Assembly: GCF_011752625.1 (NCBI RefSeq)
Contig: NZ_VWXD01000006.1
Location: forward strand, 124,001 to 188,000
DNA length: 64,000 bases
Direction of reading: 5' to 3'
Source: Candidatus Pantoea formicae
GTDB taxonomy: Bacteria; Pseudomonadota; Gammaproteobacteria; Enterobacterales; Enterobacteriaceae
The notes below the pieces were generated by a model that worked only from the letters and a program-made list of their open reading frames with translations, did no database searches and was not told where the DNA came from. Made by a program: the position numbers and the translations under genes. This document shows, one piece after another, positions 33,327 to 42,366 of this stretch; position 1 is the stretch's first letter, and every line of letters starts with the position of its first letter.

Positions 33327-34091
33327 TTACACGGCGACGCGCATACCACCATCAACAAATAACAGGTGACCATTGACGAAATCAGAAGCGCCTGAGGCGA
33401 GGAACACGGCAGCACCGATCAGCTCTTCCGGTTTACCCCAGCGCGCCGCCGGAGTGCGTTTAGTGAGCCAGCCGGTGAAAGCGGGATCGTCGGCCAGTGC
33501 CTGGGTCATCTCGGTGACGAAATAGCCCGGTGCGATGGCGTTCACCTGAATGTTATGGCGCGCCAACTCAACGCACATACCGCGGGTTAACATCGTGACG
33601 GCCCCTTTTGAAGCGGCATACGGAGTGATGGTGTCGCGGCCCAGCTCGCTCTGCATCGACCCGATATTGATGATCTTACCGCGCTGACGATCCACCATTT
33701 TTTTCGCCACGGTTTGTGATACCAGGAACACGGCGGTCTGGTTAACGGCAATCACGTCATTCCAGTCCTGCTCCGGGAATTCGAGGAACGGACGGCGGCG
33801 CTGGATCCCGGCGTTGTTGACCAGGATATCAATCGGGCCCCATTCGGCTTCAATCTCATCCACCGCCTGCTGTACCTGCGCAGACTGCGTCACATCAAAG
33901 GCTTTGGCATGGGCACGTAAACCCAGCTCACGCAGCTTTGCCGCGCCCTGCTCTGCACCCTGTTCGGTGGTGGCGTTGACGATCACTTCCGCACCGGCTT
34001 CACCCAATCCACGCGCCAGCAAAAAACCGATACCGCGCGCGGAACCGGTCAGTAAAACGCGCTTGCCTTCGAGGGAAAATAACTGACTCAT
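33327..34091 (-). CDS. idnO: Gluconate 5-dehydrogenase (5-keto-D-gluconate 5-reductase)
   Basis: 254 residues from the ATG at 34091 (GGAGCAGTG upstream), equal to E. coli IdnO. It reduces 5-ketogluconate to D-gluconate with NADPH. SDR motifs are TGSARGIG (about 15-22), NNAG (LVNNAGIQRRR, about 90), the catalytic Ser in INIGSMQSELG and YAASKGAV, and the C-terminal DGGMRVAV. It lies 9 nt after idnD and before idnT, forming the L-idonate pathway: idonate to 5-ketogluconate to gluconate. Confidence 0.93.
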   Translation of the reverse strand: MSQLFSLEGKRVLLTGSARGIGFLLARGLGEAGAEVIVNATTEQGAEQGAAKLRELGLRAHAKAFDVTQSAQVQQAVDEIEAEWGPIDILVNNAGIQRRRPFLEFPEQDWNDVIAVNQTAVFLVSQTVAKKMVDRQRGKIINIGSMQSELGRDTITPYAASKGAVTMLTRGMCVELARHNIQVNAIAPGYFVTEMTQALADDPAFTGWLTKRTPAARWGKPEELIGAAVFLASGASDFVNGHLLFVDGGMRVAV

Positions 34092-34100
34092 CACTGCTCC

Positions 34101-35132
34101 TTAAAAGGTTAACTGGACTTTCGCTGCGCGGGTTTTATCCCCAGCAAACTGCAATGCCGCATCAATGTCCTGCAAATCGAACTCACCGCTGAACAGCGGC
34201 AGTGGCTTAACCACACCCTTTGCCAGCCACTCGACGGCAGTATTAAATTCGTGAGTGAAGCGGAAGGACCCAACCAGCTGAATCTCTTTGGCAATCAGCG
34301 CCATGATCGGGAAGTTCGGAATGGTGCCGCCCATGCCGACCTGCACCAGCGTGCCTTTTGCGCACACCACGTCCAGGCAGCGCTGCAGCGAAGAGGGATG
34401 GCCTGAGGCTTCAAACGCCACATCGAAGTAGCCTTTGTCCGCCAGATAAGGCGTGAAATCGCCGTCCGCGGCGTGTATCACCTCAGTTGCGCCCATTTGC
34501 TGCGCCATCTCTAATGAACGTTCGCTGATATCGCTGCACACCACCGATGCCGCACCGCGCGCTTTAGCGGCAGCGGCGATCAAGCAACCAATCGGCCCCA
34601 CGCCAGAGATAAACACGTGCTTGCCGGTGAGATCGCCCGCCTGATGGGTGGCGTGAATGCATACCGCCAGTGGCTCGGCAAACACCATCACCGTTTCATC
34701 GGCGTCTTGCGGGAAAGGCACGCACTGTTTGCTGTCCACCACTTTGTATTGCGTAAAGCCGCCATCGACGTGCGGCACATACATGGCGCTACCGAAGAAG
34801 CGCATCGAGGTGCATTGGTTTTCCTGATCGCGCTGGCAGTATTTGCACTCTCCACAGGGTTTGGACGGATTGACCGCCACTTTTTGATCCGGCTTGAGAT
34901 TAGGATCATCGCTCTCCACCACCTGGCCAATCACTTCGTGGCCGAGGATCATCGGCATTTTGACTTCGAAGCTGCCGACTCTCCCTTCCTGGTAGTAGTG
35001 CAGGTCGGAACCACAGATGCCACCACGCGTAATACGCACCAGCGTGCCTTTGCCGTCCCACTTCACCTGTTGCTGCGCGACGCTGACCTGTTTTTTACCG
35101 GTAATGACGCAGGATTGCGTTTCGATATTCAT
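34101..35132 (-). CDS. idnD: L-idonate 5-dehydrogenase
   Basis: 343 residues from the ATG at 35132 (GGGGAAACA upstream); a longer frame to 35207 covers the CRP site and is rejected. It is a zinc-dependent medium-chain dehydrogenase oxidising L-idonate to 5-ketogluconate. Catalytic zinc ligands are in GGICGSDLHYY and LGHEVIG; the structural zinc cysteines are CGECKYCQRDQENQC; the cofactor loop is SGVGPIGCLIAA. It is first in the idnDOT transcript and sits downstream of a strong CRP site. Confidence 0.93.
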   Translation of the reverse strand: MNIETQSCVITGKKQVSVAQQQVKWDGKGTLVRITRGGICGSDLHYYQEGRVGSFEVKMPMILGHEVIGQVVESDDPNLKPDQKVAVNPSKPCGECKYCQRDQENQCTSMRFFGSAMYVPHVDGGFTQYKVVDSKQCVPFPQDADETVMVFAEPLAVCIHATHQAGDLTGKHVFISGVGPIGCLIAAAAKARGAASVVCSDISERSLEMAQQMGATEVIHAADGDFTPYLADKGYFDVAFEASGHPSSLQRCLDVVCAKGTLVQVGMGGTIPNFPIMALIAKEIQLVGSFRFTHEFNTAVEWLAKGVVKPLPLFSGEFDLQDIDAALQFAGDKTRAAKVQLTF

Positions 35133-35192
35133 TGTTTCCCCATTGGGTGCCGTTGCAATGGGGTCATAAAAGCGGGATTGGCACGGCAAAAC

Positions 35193-35208
35193 TGTGAACC
35201 AGATCACT
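35193..35208 (-). promoter_or_regulatory. CRP-cAMP binding site of the idn operon
   Basis: TGTGA-ACCAGA-TCACT matches the CRP consensus TGTGA-N6-TCACA in nine of ten core positions, 60 nt upstream of idnD. This fits catabolite control known for idn genes. Confidence 0.75.
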
Positions 35209-35373
35209 CAAATTCATGTTACGAAAAAGGTGTTACCTGGAACGTGAACTGCTCGTACAGAAGATGGAATCGGGATCACCTTTTTCCGAGAAAAACCAAG
35301 ACCGGTCTTGGGGATTAACCGCGGTGAGCTATGTCATTATCGCCGCACCCTCACCCGGGAAAGTTGTCTGGAT

Positions 35374-35401
35374 TGAGTCTGACAGGAGTCATCACTATAG
35401 A
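35374..35401 (+). promoter_or_regulatory. Sigma70 promoter upstream of a structured RNA
   Basis: TTGAGT (35374-35379) and TATAGA (35396-35401) are separated by an optimal 16-17 nt spacer. It faces fadH and lies about 30 nt before a folded, terminated segment. Confidence 0.6.
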
Positions 35402-35407
35402 GCTAAT

Positions 35408-35512
35408 CCATTAGCCCATCACATCGTACTATTACAGGGCGCGCAGGTGTCTTCCCGTGCCTGACGAAGGAGTCCGAACACTTCGTTAGCGACTTGCCGC
35501 CCTGCTTTTTTT
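35408..35512 (+). ncRNA. Candidate small RNA or attenuated leader upstream of fadH
   Basis: About 105 nt from the predicted promoter to a U7 tract. An outer stem CAGGGCG (35435-35441) pairs with CGCCCTG (35498-35504), directly followed by CTTTTTTT, giving an intrinsic terminator. Inside, CTGACGAAG (35461-35469) pairs with CTTCGTTAG (35481-35489) over nine positions with one G-U, and CAGG/CCTG can form a small extra helix. The fadH start is 92 nt beyond the U-tract, so the product is either an independent small RNA or a terminated fadH leader. I do not recognise it as a named family. Confidence 0.55.
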
Positions 35513-35603
35513 GAGGTTTCTCACAGCCTGAGCGCCGCGAATTTCCATCCCGTCCATTTCCCGCTAGAGTTCACTCATCCGACCACTTTCTGAGACTGTG
35601 ATC

Positions 35604-37607
35604 ATGACTGAACACTACGCCCACCTGTTTGCACCGCTGGATCTGGGATTCACCCAGCTGAAAAACCGTTTCCTGATGGGCTCGATGCACACTGGGCTTG
35701 AAGAACATGCCGATGGCGCGGCGCGTCTAGCCGCGTTTTATGCGGAACGTGCACGTGAGGGGGTGGCACTGATTGTCACAGGGGGGATTGCCCCGAACCC
35801 GCAAGGCGTGGTCGCACATGGCGGGGCCATCCTCAATAATGAGAGCCAATGCGAATGGCACCGAACGCTCACCAATGCAGTACATGCCGAGGGGGGGAAA
35901 ATCGCCCTGCAAATTCTGCATGCTGGGCGGTATAGCTATCAGCGCGATCTGGTCGCCCCTTCAGCCCTTCAGGCGCCGATTAACCCGTTCACACCGCGCG
36001 AACTGAGCGATACCGAGGTTCGACAAACGATTGCCGACTTCGCGCACTGCGCCCGCTTAGCCCAGCAGGCGGGTTATGATGGCGTGGAGATCATGGGCTC
36101 TGAAGGCTATCTGATTAATCAGTTTTTGGTCGCACACACCAACCATCGCGACGATCACTGGGGCGGAGATGTGCTGCGCCGTCGGCGTTTTGCGCTGGAA
36201 GTCACCCAAGCGGTACGTGCAGCCGTCGGGCCGGAATTTATTATTATTTTCCGCCTGTCGATGCTCGACCTGGTGAATAACGGCAGCTCGCTGGAAGAAA
36301 CGCTGGCCTTGGCACAAGCGTTGGAGCAGCGCGGTGTCACCCTGTTTAACAGTGGCATCGGCTGGCACGAAGCGCGCATTCCCACCATCGCCACCTGTGT
36401 GCCCCGCGCCGGGTTTGCGTGGGTGACACAGCATCTGCGCGAAGCGGTTTCAGTGCCGGTGATTGCGACCAACCGCATCAACCATCCGCAGGTGGCGGAA
36501 TCGCTGCTAAGTGATGGCATTGCCGATATGGTGTCGATGGCGCGCCCTTTCCTCGCCGATGCAGCCTTTGTGCGCAAAGCGCAAGCCGGGCAGCCTGATG
36601 CCATCAACACCTGCATCGCCTGTAACCAGGCCTGCCTCGATCAAATTTTCGTCGGCAAGGTCACTTCTTGCTTGGTCAATCCACGCGCCTGCCATGAAAC
36701 ACTAATGCCGGTAATGGCTGCTGAGCAACCTAAGCACATTGCGGTGGTGGGAGCCGGCCCGGCGGGCATGGCGTTCGCGCTTCAGGCAGCCGAGCGCGGG
36801 CATCAGGTGACGCTGTATGAAGCGGACACACAGATTGGCGGCCAGTTTAATATCGCCCGCCAGATCCCCGGTAAACAGGAGTTCAGCGAAACGCTGCGCT
36901 ACTTCCGCCATCAACTCGATGCAGCGGGCGTGGTGATTCGCACCGACCACCGCGTCAGCGCTGATGAACTGGAAGAGGCGGATGAAGTGGTGATCGCCAC
37001 CGGCATTACTCCGCGGCAACTTTCCATTCCCGGCATTGATCACTCCAGCGTGCTCAGCTATCTCGATGTCATCCGCGATAAAAAACCGGTGGGCCAGCGA
37101 GTGGCGATCATCGGAGCAGGCGGTATTGGTTTTGATACCGCCGAGTTTCTGCTGCATCAAAATGCGCATGAAGATTTCTATCAAAGCTGGGGGATCGATC
37201 GTAGCTTGCAGGCGCGTGGCGGGTTGGTGCGCCCGCAGCCGTTGGCAGCGGATCGGCAAATCTGGCTGTTGCAGCGTAAATCCGGCAAGCCCGGAGCCGG
37301 GCTGGCAAAAACCACTGGCTGGATTCACCGCGCCAGCTTGCAGGCACACGGTGTGCAACTGTGGGGCGATGTCGAGTATCTGAAAATTGATGATGCAGGA
37401 TTGCACCTACGCCATCAGGGCGAAGCCATCACGCTGGCCGTGGATAACGTGGTGATTTGTGCCGGTCAAGAACCGATGCGCTTACTGGCTGATGAGATGG
37501 CCGCACGGGGTAAAACCGTGCGTCTGATTGGCGGCGCTGATGTGGCGCAGGAGCTGGATGCTCGCCGCGCCATCGCCCAGGCCACTGAGCTGGCGCTCAG
37601 CGTGTGA
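35604..37607 (+). CDS. fadH: NADPH-dependent 2,4-dienoyl-CoA reductase
   Basis: 667 residues from the ATG at 35604 (E. coli 672). It reduces 2,4-dienoyl-CoA so that polyunsaturated fatty acids can pass through beta-oxidation. The N-terminal Old Yellow Enzyme TIM barrel (about 1-370) binds FMN (LQILHAGRYSY, GSEGYLINQFL); the 4Fe-4S cysteines are CIACNQACLDQ and the Cys of TSCLVNPRAC (about 335-355); the FAD domain begins AVVGAGPAGMAFA (about 380) and the NADPH domain has AIIGAGGIGFD (about 505). It abuts convergent rlmG with no gap. Its ribosome site is weak. Confidence 0.96.
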   Translation: MTEHYAHLFAPLDLGFTQLKNRFLMGSMHTGLEEHADGAARLAAFYAERAREGVALIVTGGIAPNPQGVVAHGGAILNNESQCEWHRTLTNAVHAEGGKIALQILHAGRYSYQRDLVAPSALQAPINPFTPRELSDTEVRQTIADFAHCARLAQQAGYDGVEIMGSEGYLINQFLVAHTNHRDDHWGGDVLRRRRFALEVTQAVRAAVGPEFIIIFRLSMLDLVNNGSSLEETLALAQALEQRGVTLFNSGIGWHEARIPTIATCVPRAGFAWVTQHLREAVSVPVIATNRINHPQVAESLLSDGIADMVSMARPFLADAAFVRKAQAGQPDAINTCIACNQACLDQIFVGKVTSCLVNPRACHETLMPVMAAEQPKHIAVVGAGPAGMAFALQAAERGHQVTLYEADTQIGGQFNIARQIPGKQEFSETLRYFRHQLDAAGVVIRTDHRVSADELEEADEVVIATGITPRQLSIPGIDHSSVLSYLDVIRDKKPVGQRVAIIGAGGIGFDTAEFLLHQNAHEDFYQSWGIDRSLQARGGLVRPQPLAADRQIWLLQRKSGKPGAGLAKTTGWIHRASLQAHGVQLWGDVEYLKIDDAGLHLRHQGEAITLAVDNVVICAGQEPMRLLADEMAARGKTVRLIGGADVAQELDARRAIAQATELALSV

Positions 37608-38726
37608 TTAACGCAGTTTGACCGAGCGCAGCACCACGAACTTGGCGTTAGACGCCACCAGTTCACAATTGCCAAACAGCTTTTTCATTTTGACGTGATA
37701 GCCGAGGTGGCGGTTGCCGACAATACGCAATTCGCCGCCATATTGCAGGCAGCGCTTGGCATCGCGCAGCATTTGCCAGGCAAGATGATCGGTCACCGCG
37801 TGCTGCTGGTGGAACGGCGGATTGCACAGCACCGCGTGCAGACGGTCCGACGGGAAGCCACTTAGCACGTTGTTGACGCGGAACTGGCAGCGCGCCAGAT
37901 CCTGCGGACGGTTCACTTCCACGTTCAGCTTACTGGACGCCACCGCCATATAGGATTCGTCATAAAACAGTACGTCGGCCTGCGGGTTCTGCTCCAGCGC
38001 CAGCAAACCAATCACGCCGTTACCACAGCCGAGATCGAGGATTTCGCCTTCAATATCTGACGGCAGGTGCTGCATAAAGAAGCGCGCGCCCACATCCAGC
38101 GAACCACGTGAGAACACGTTGGCGTGGTTATGAATCTGGTAAGACGAATCGTCCAACGGCCATACGGTGGTCTCTGACACATCTGGCAGCTCAGGTGCGC
38201 TGTAGGTGCAGTAGATCAGACGGGATTTTTTCCACGCCAGTGAAGTTTTGCTCTCACCGAGAATGCGGTCAAACAGCTGCTGCGTCGAGTTGTGGATATC
38301 TTTGGCTTTGGCTGCACCGAGGATCAGCGTGTCAGCCGTCACCACTTTACGCAGCGCGCGCAGCTGGTGTTCCAGCAAGGCCAGCGCCTTCGGGATTTTA
38401 ATCAGCACCACGGCCGGCGCAGCAGGCAGCGGCGCCAGGCTATCGATAAAGTGCACCTGATCTTCATCCATCTCATTGAGACGCAGGTTCTGCTTGGCCG
38501 CCTGCTCGCTCAGCAGCGAGTCACTGACGTGCCACACTTCACGGCCGTTCAGTCCGCAGGTCAGCGCACCAAAGCTGTCGTTGAACACCAGCACCGGTCC
38601 TTCTGGCAGTTCTTGCTGCAACAGATATTCATCGGCGGAATCCCACGCCTGTAGCGGGCTCTCCTCGCGCATTGGCGGGAAGCGGTGCAGCGTCAGCGTG
38701 CGATTGGTCAGTTCAAGTTGGCTCAT
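37608..38726 (-). CDS. rlmG: 23S rRNA (guanine1835-N2)-methyltransferase
   Basis: 372 residues from the ATG at 38726 (E. coli RlmG 378); an upstream extension is unnecessary because the homologue starts MSQL. The N-terminal half is a degenerate methyltransferase-like domain, and the C-terminal catalytic domain has the SAM motif ILDLGCGNGVIGL (about 235-247) and the NPPF motif (VLCNPPFHQQHAV, about 305). It methylates G1835 in 50S subunit rRNA. It is divergent from ygjP and convergent with fadH, as in E. coli. Confidence 0.95.
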   Translation of the reverse strand: MSQLELTNRTLTLHRFPPMREESPLQAWDSADEYLLQQELPEGPVLVFNDSFGALTCGLNGREVWHVSDSLLSEQAAKQNLRLNEMDEDQVHFIDSLAPLPAAPAVVLIKIPKALALLEHQLRALRKVVTADTLILGAAKAKDIHNSTQQLFDRILGESKTSLAWKKSRLIYCTYSAPELPDVSETTVWPLDDSSYQIHNHANVFSRGSLDVGARFFMQHLPSDIEGEILDLGCGNGVIGLLALEQNPQADVLFYDESYMAVASSKLNVEVNRPQDLARCQFRVNNVLSGFPSDRLHAVLCNPPFHQQHAVTDHLAWQMLRDAKRCLQYGGELRIVGNRHLGYHVKMKKLFGNCELVASNAKFVVLRSVKLR

Positions 38727-38807
38727 GGAATCTCCGGCGTGGTACACTTTGCGCGATTTTCGCCCTAAAAAGGGGGCGCAGTATACTGTCTTTCGTCGGG
38801 AATCCCA

Positions 38808-39308
38808 ATGTCATTAATCTATCTGCAGGGTTACCCTGAAAACATCCTCGAACAGGTGCAGTTGCTGATTGATAATCAGCGATTAGGCAGCTTTCTGCAG
38901 GAACGCTATCCCAACACGCACGATGTTGTCAGCGATCGCGCGCTTTACGACTACACCCAAGCGCTGAAAAGCCGCTATATGCGCAGCGCCCCGCCGGTGA
39001 GCAAAGTGATTTGGGATAATAAAATCAAAGTGATGAAACATGCACTTGGCCTGCACACCGCCATCTCTCGTGTGCAGGGCGGCAATCTGAAGGCAAAAGC
39101 CGAGATCCGCATCTCCACTTTCTTCCGCCTCGCGCCGGAGCCCTTTCTGCGTATGATCGTGGTGCACGAATTAGCGCACTTGAAAGAGAAAGAGCACGAC
39201 AAAGCCTTTTACCAGCTTTGCTGCCATATGGAACCGGACTACCACCAGTTAGAGTTCGATGCGCGCCTATGGATGACCGATCAGGCGATGCGCGGTAACG
39301 CGGCTTAG
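38808..39308 (+). CDS. ygjP: YgjP-like zinc metallopeptidase domain protein
   Basis: 166 residues (E. coli 167). The WLM/YgjP-type zinc-binding motif is VVHELAHLKEKEHDKAF (about 120-136), giving HELAH with a third ligand in the downstream HDKAF. Family members are soluble putative metalloproteases with no demonstrated substrate. Its last four bases overlap the end of the convergent ClC gene. Confidence 0.9.
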   Translation: MSLIYLQGYPENILEQVQLLIDNQRLGSFLQERYPNTHDVVSDRALYDYTQALKSRYMRSAPPVSKVIWDNKIKVMKHALGLHTAISRVQGGNLKAKAEIRISTFFRLAPEPFLRMIVVHELAHLKEKEHDKAFYQLCCHMEPDYHQLEFDARLWMTDQAMRGNAA

Positions 39309-40984
39309 AGAAACTCCTGCGCCTTCTGAATCAAACTGGTTTTGGTCAAGGCGCCCATAAAGCGGCGTTCCTGCGGGTTGTTCAGCACCGGCAAGCGCTC
39401 CAGCGTCACCCGCGCAAACGCCTCCCAGCCTTCACGCATGCTCTGGTTCTGATAAATGCACGGGAAGTTGTCATCCATCACGCTGCTCACCGGTGAATCC
39501 AGCGTGATCTCTTGCGACAGCACTTTGCGGGAAATGTCGTGGATCGATACCACCCCGAGGAACTGTCCTGCACTGTTAATCACATACACATAGCGCTCAC
39601 GCTTCAGTGAACTCACCGCTAAGGCTTGCCCTACGGACTCCTCTGGCTGAAGCGCCGCACCGGGAATGATCAGCTGATTTACGCGCATATTATCGAAATC
39701 GAATTTAGCTTCTGAACGGCTAAAGTGGTTGCTCACCACCGGATAGGTGCTGGCGGATTGCAGTCGATAAACCACCATGGAAGCCAGCACCGAGGCGATC
39801 ATAATCGGGAATAGCAGGCTACTATTGAGCGTCATCTCCAGCACCATCAGCATCGCCATCAACGGCGCCTGGCTGACGGCCGCCAGCACCGCCGCCATAC
39901 CAATTGCCGCATACAATAAAGTGTTTCCCACTGGTAAATGCAGTACTACCCCCATCTGTGCCAGCGCCACACCCAGTAGCGCACCAATCAACAGGGAAGG
40001 TGTGAACAAGCCGCCGACGGCGTTGGACCCCACCGACAGCGTAGTCGCCAACGTTTTTAGCACCAGCAGGCCAACCAATCCCGCTAATACATAGTGACCA
40101 TCAATGATTTTCACAATCACTTCGTAGCCGTTACCCAAGATATCGGTGGAGATCAGCGCCAGGAAACCCACCGCCAAGCCGCCAAGACCCAGGCGCGCAG
40201 GCAGTGACTTTATACGCCCGAACTGCGCTTTACTGCGGGCAATCAGTTTTATCAACAACCAGCCCGCCAAGCCCGCCACCAAACCAATCACCATGGTCAT
40301 CAGCAAACTACTGATATCCATTTGAAACAGTGCTTCGGAGAGCGGATAAAGCGCGCTGCGGAAACCCAGCGACCACATGGTCATCACCGCCACCGCTGAG
40401 GCGACAATCAAAGGGATTAACCGCTGTAGGGCCGAAATACCGAACGCAATCTCCGCCACAAAGATCGCCGAAGCCAGCGGCGCGTGGTACACCGAAGAGA
40501 GGCCGGCCGCTGCGGCCATGGCGACAATATCGCTGTTACGCATCTGCGGGAACCAGCGGCCCAGCAGGCTGCCACTCAGCGCGGAGAGCTGCACCATCGG
40601 CCCCTCTTTACCAATCGAAGCACCGCTGCCGATACTGGCAATCGAGGAGAGTGCGCGGAACAGAGAAGTTTTGGTCGGCACCGCATCCAGCCGCGCGTTG
40701 ATCACTTCGAGATAGTCGGTTTTAACCGTTTCCTGCTTCTCAATCGCCACCGCATAGCGCAGGAAGAACCCCGCCAGCACACCGCCCGCGCCCACCAGCA
40801 GCGGCCAGAATATCCACGGCCAGGCATGCATCGCCACGGTGATTTCGCTGTCGCTGTTAAACAGCAGGCGGTTAATCAAATCAATGACACCACGAAATGC
40901 CAATGTCACCAGCGAAGCGACGAACCCTACGGGAATCGCGATCAGTAAGGTGGTCCAGTTCAATGCATGTTTACTTCCACTCAC
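39305..40984 (-). CDS. ClC-type chloride channel/antiporter with C-terminal CBS pair
   Basis: 559 residues from a GTG start, with no in-frame ATG before the first membrane helix. About 430 residues of membrane helices carry the ClC ion-path motifs: GSGASIGKEGPMV (S and the gating Glu, about 118-130) and GGLFTPSLLIG (about 327). Two CBS domains follow (about 440-555, VINSAGQFLGVVSIHDIS and LPVLNNPQERRFMGALT), which E. coli ClcA and ClcB lack. The gating glutamate is present, so it could be a chloride/proton antiporter. It is divergent from ygjR. Confidence 0.87.
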   Translation of the reverse strand: MSGSKHALNWTTLLIAIPVGFVASLVTLAFRGVIDLINRLLFNSDSEITVAMHAWPWIFWPLLVGAGGVLAGFFLRYAVAIEKQETVKTDYLEVINARLDAVPTKTSLFRALSSIASIGSGASIGKEGPMVQLSALSGSLLGRWFPQMRNSDIVAMAAAAGLSSVYHAPLASAIFVAEIAFGISALQRLIPLIVASAVAVMTMWSLGFRSALYPLSEALFQMDISSLLMTMVIGLVAGLAGWLLIKLIARSKAQFGRIKSLPARLGLGGLAVGFLALISTDILGNGYEVIVKIIDGHYVLAGLVGLLVLKTLATTLSVGSNAVGGLFTPSLLIGALLGVALAQMGVVLHLPVGNTLLYAAIGMAAVLAAVSQAPLMAMLMVLEMTLNSSLLFPIMIASVLASMVVYRLQSASTYPVVSNHFSRSEAKFDFDNMRVNQLIIPGAALQPEESVGQALAVSSLKRERYVYVINSAGQFLGVVSIHDISRKVLSQEITLDSPVSSVMDDNFPCIYQNQSMREGWEAFARVTLERLPVLNNPQERRFMGALTKTSLIQKAQEFL

Positions 40985-41123
40985 CCACGCGTCCCCGTTT
41001 GCTGGTTAAAAAAAGCTGCTGCATCATCATATTGGAATGCGGATCGCAGGATCAAATTTCGTCTGACCGTGGCTCCGCTGAACATGGTACTCTGCCGCAT
41101 TACTGTTGCAGGAGAGCTATACC

Positions 41124-42110
41124 GTGATTCGTTTTGCTATTGTGGGAACCAACTGGATTACTCGCCAGTTTATCGACGCCGCGCATGAGACCGGCAAAAT
41201 GAAACTGCACGCTGTCTATTCGCGCCAGCAATCACAGGCCGATGCCTTTATCGCCGATTATCCCTGCAAACTGACCTATACGTCTCTCGACGATTTGGCC
41301 GCCAGCCCGGAGATCGATGCCGTTTACATCGCCAGCCCCAATGCACTGCATGCTGAACAGGCCATCCTGTTTATGTCTCATGGCAAGCACGTGATTTGTG
41401 AAAAGCCGATGGCGTCGAATCTGCGTGAAGCCGAAGCGATGATCGCCTGCGCGCGTCAGCATCAGGTGGTGTTGTTTGAAGCGTTCAAAACCGCCAGTTT
41501 GCCAGCCTTCCTGCAACTGCAAAAAACGCTGCCGCAGATAGGTAAGTTGCGTAAAGCGTTGATTAACTACTGCCAATATTCGTCACGTTATCAGCGTTAC
41601 CTCGACGGTGAAAACCCCAATACCTTTAATCCGCGCTGGTCGAACGGTTCGATCATGGATATTGGCTTCTATTGCCTGGCCACAGCGGTAACCTTGTGGG
41701 GCGAGCCGCAGCAGGTGCAGGCTCAGGCTTCCCTGTTAGCCAGTGGCGTGGATGCGCATGGTGTCGTGGTGCTGGGCTATGGCGATTTTGATGTCACGCT
41801 ACTGCACTCGAAAGTGAGTGATTCCCTGATCCCGAGTGAAATCCAGGGTGAAGCCGGTTCGCTGGTGATCGAAAAAATTTCCGAATGCCAGCAGTTGCGT
41901 TTTATCCCGCGCGGCGGCGAAAGCCAGGTGCTGACGCAAACTCAGCACGTCAATACTATGCTGTATGAAGCCGAGACTTTTGCGCAGCTGGTTGAACAGC
42001 GTCAAGTCGAGCATCCGGCGCTGGAAACCTCACGCATCACGTCAAAACTGCTGACGGAGATTCGACGCCAAACCGGCGTGGTGTTCCCGGCGGATAAGTC
42101 TGAAGTGTAA
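41124..42110 (+). CDS. ygjR: Gfo/Idh/MocA family oxidoreductase YgjR
   Basis: 328 residues from the GTG at 41124, with GGAGA 8 nt upstream; the homologue begins MIRFAVIGTNWITRQF, as here. The N-terminal Rossmann fold (about 1-118) includes the AVYSR and YIASPNALHAEQA segments and the Gfo/Idh signature CEKPMASN (about 93-100). The C-terminal sheet domain is complete. Such NAD(P)-dependent enzymes act on sugars or inositols; the substrate of YgjR is not known. It is followed by the alx riboswitch, as in E. coli. Confidence 0.93.
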   Translation: MIRFAIVGTNWITRQFIDAAHETGKMKLHAVYSRQQSQADAFIADYPCKLTYTSLDDLAASPEIDAVYIASPNALHAEQAILFMSHGKHVICEKPMASNLREAEAMIACARQHQVVLFEAFKTASLPAFLQLQKTLPQIGKLRKALINYCQYSSRYQRYLDGENPNTFNPRWSNGSIMDIGFYCLATAVTLWGEPQQVQAQASLLASGVDAHGVVVLGYGDFDVTLLHSKVSDSLIPSEIQGEAGSLVIEKISECQQLRFIPRGGESQVLTQTQHVNTMLYEAETFAQLVEQRQVEHPALETSRITSKLLTEIRRQTGVVFPADKSEV

Positions 42111-42175
42111 ATATTGCAGAATATTTCAAACTCCCCATTGAATCCCATCGCGGTTGGACGTATGTTGACCGCTGC

Positions 42176-42346
42176 AAAGGGGAGTAACTTGTAAGCTGAT
42201 TGATCGTCATTACGATGCTAAACGCATCCGGTCGTCAGGCAACCCGGAATCTATTCTGAGTTGTAAGTGAGACCTTGCCGGAAGGCGAGGTTTGCTTGCA
42301 GCTTAATAAAAGCGGCTAACGTCTTCTGACTTAGCCGTTTTTTTAT
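42176..42346 (+). promoter_or_regulatory. yybP-ykoY manganese riboswitch (PRE element) of alx
   Basis: The leader of alx has the family core GCAAAGGGGAGTA (42174-42186), the CCGGTCGTCAGGCAACCCGG region (about 42229) and GCCGGAAGGCGAGGT (about 42279), and ends in an intrinsic terminator CGGCTAA/TTAGCCG plus T7 (42313-42344) just before the alx ribosome site. In E. coli this element (SraF/PRE) responds to manganese and alkaline pH and raises alx expression. The terminator is placed to be part of the switch. Confidence 0.9.
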
Positions 42347-42366
42347 TTTTCGGACAGGATACGACT

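Noticed and set aside
36702..37406. A 234-codon minus-strand frame inside fadH
   Set aside because: It mirrors the conserved FAD/NADPH domains of fadH on the other strand and has no recognisable protein features.
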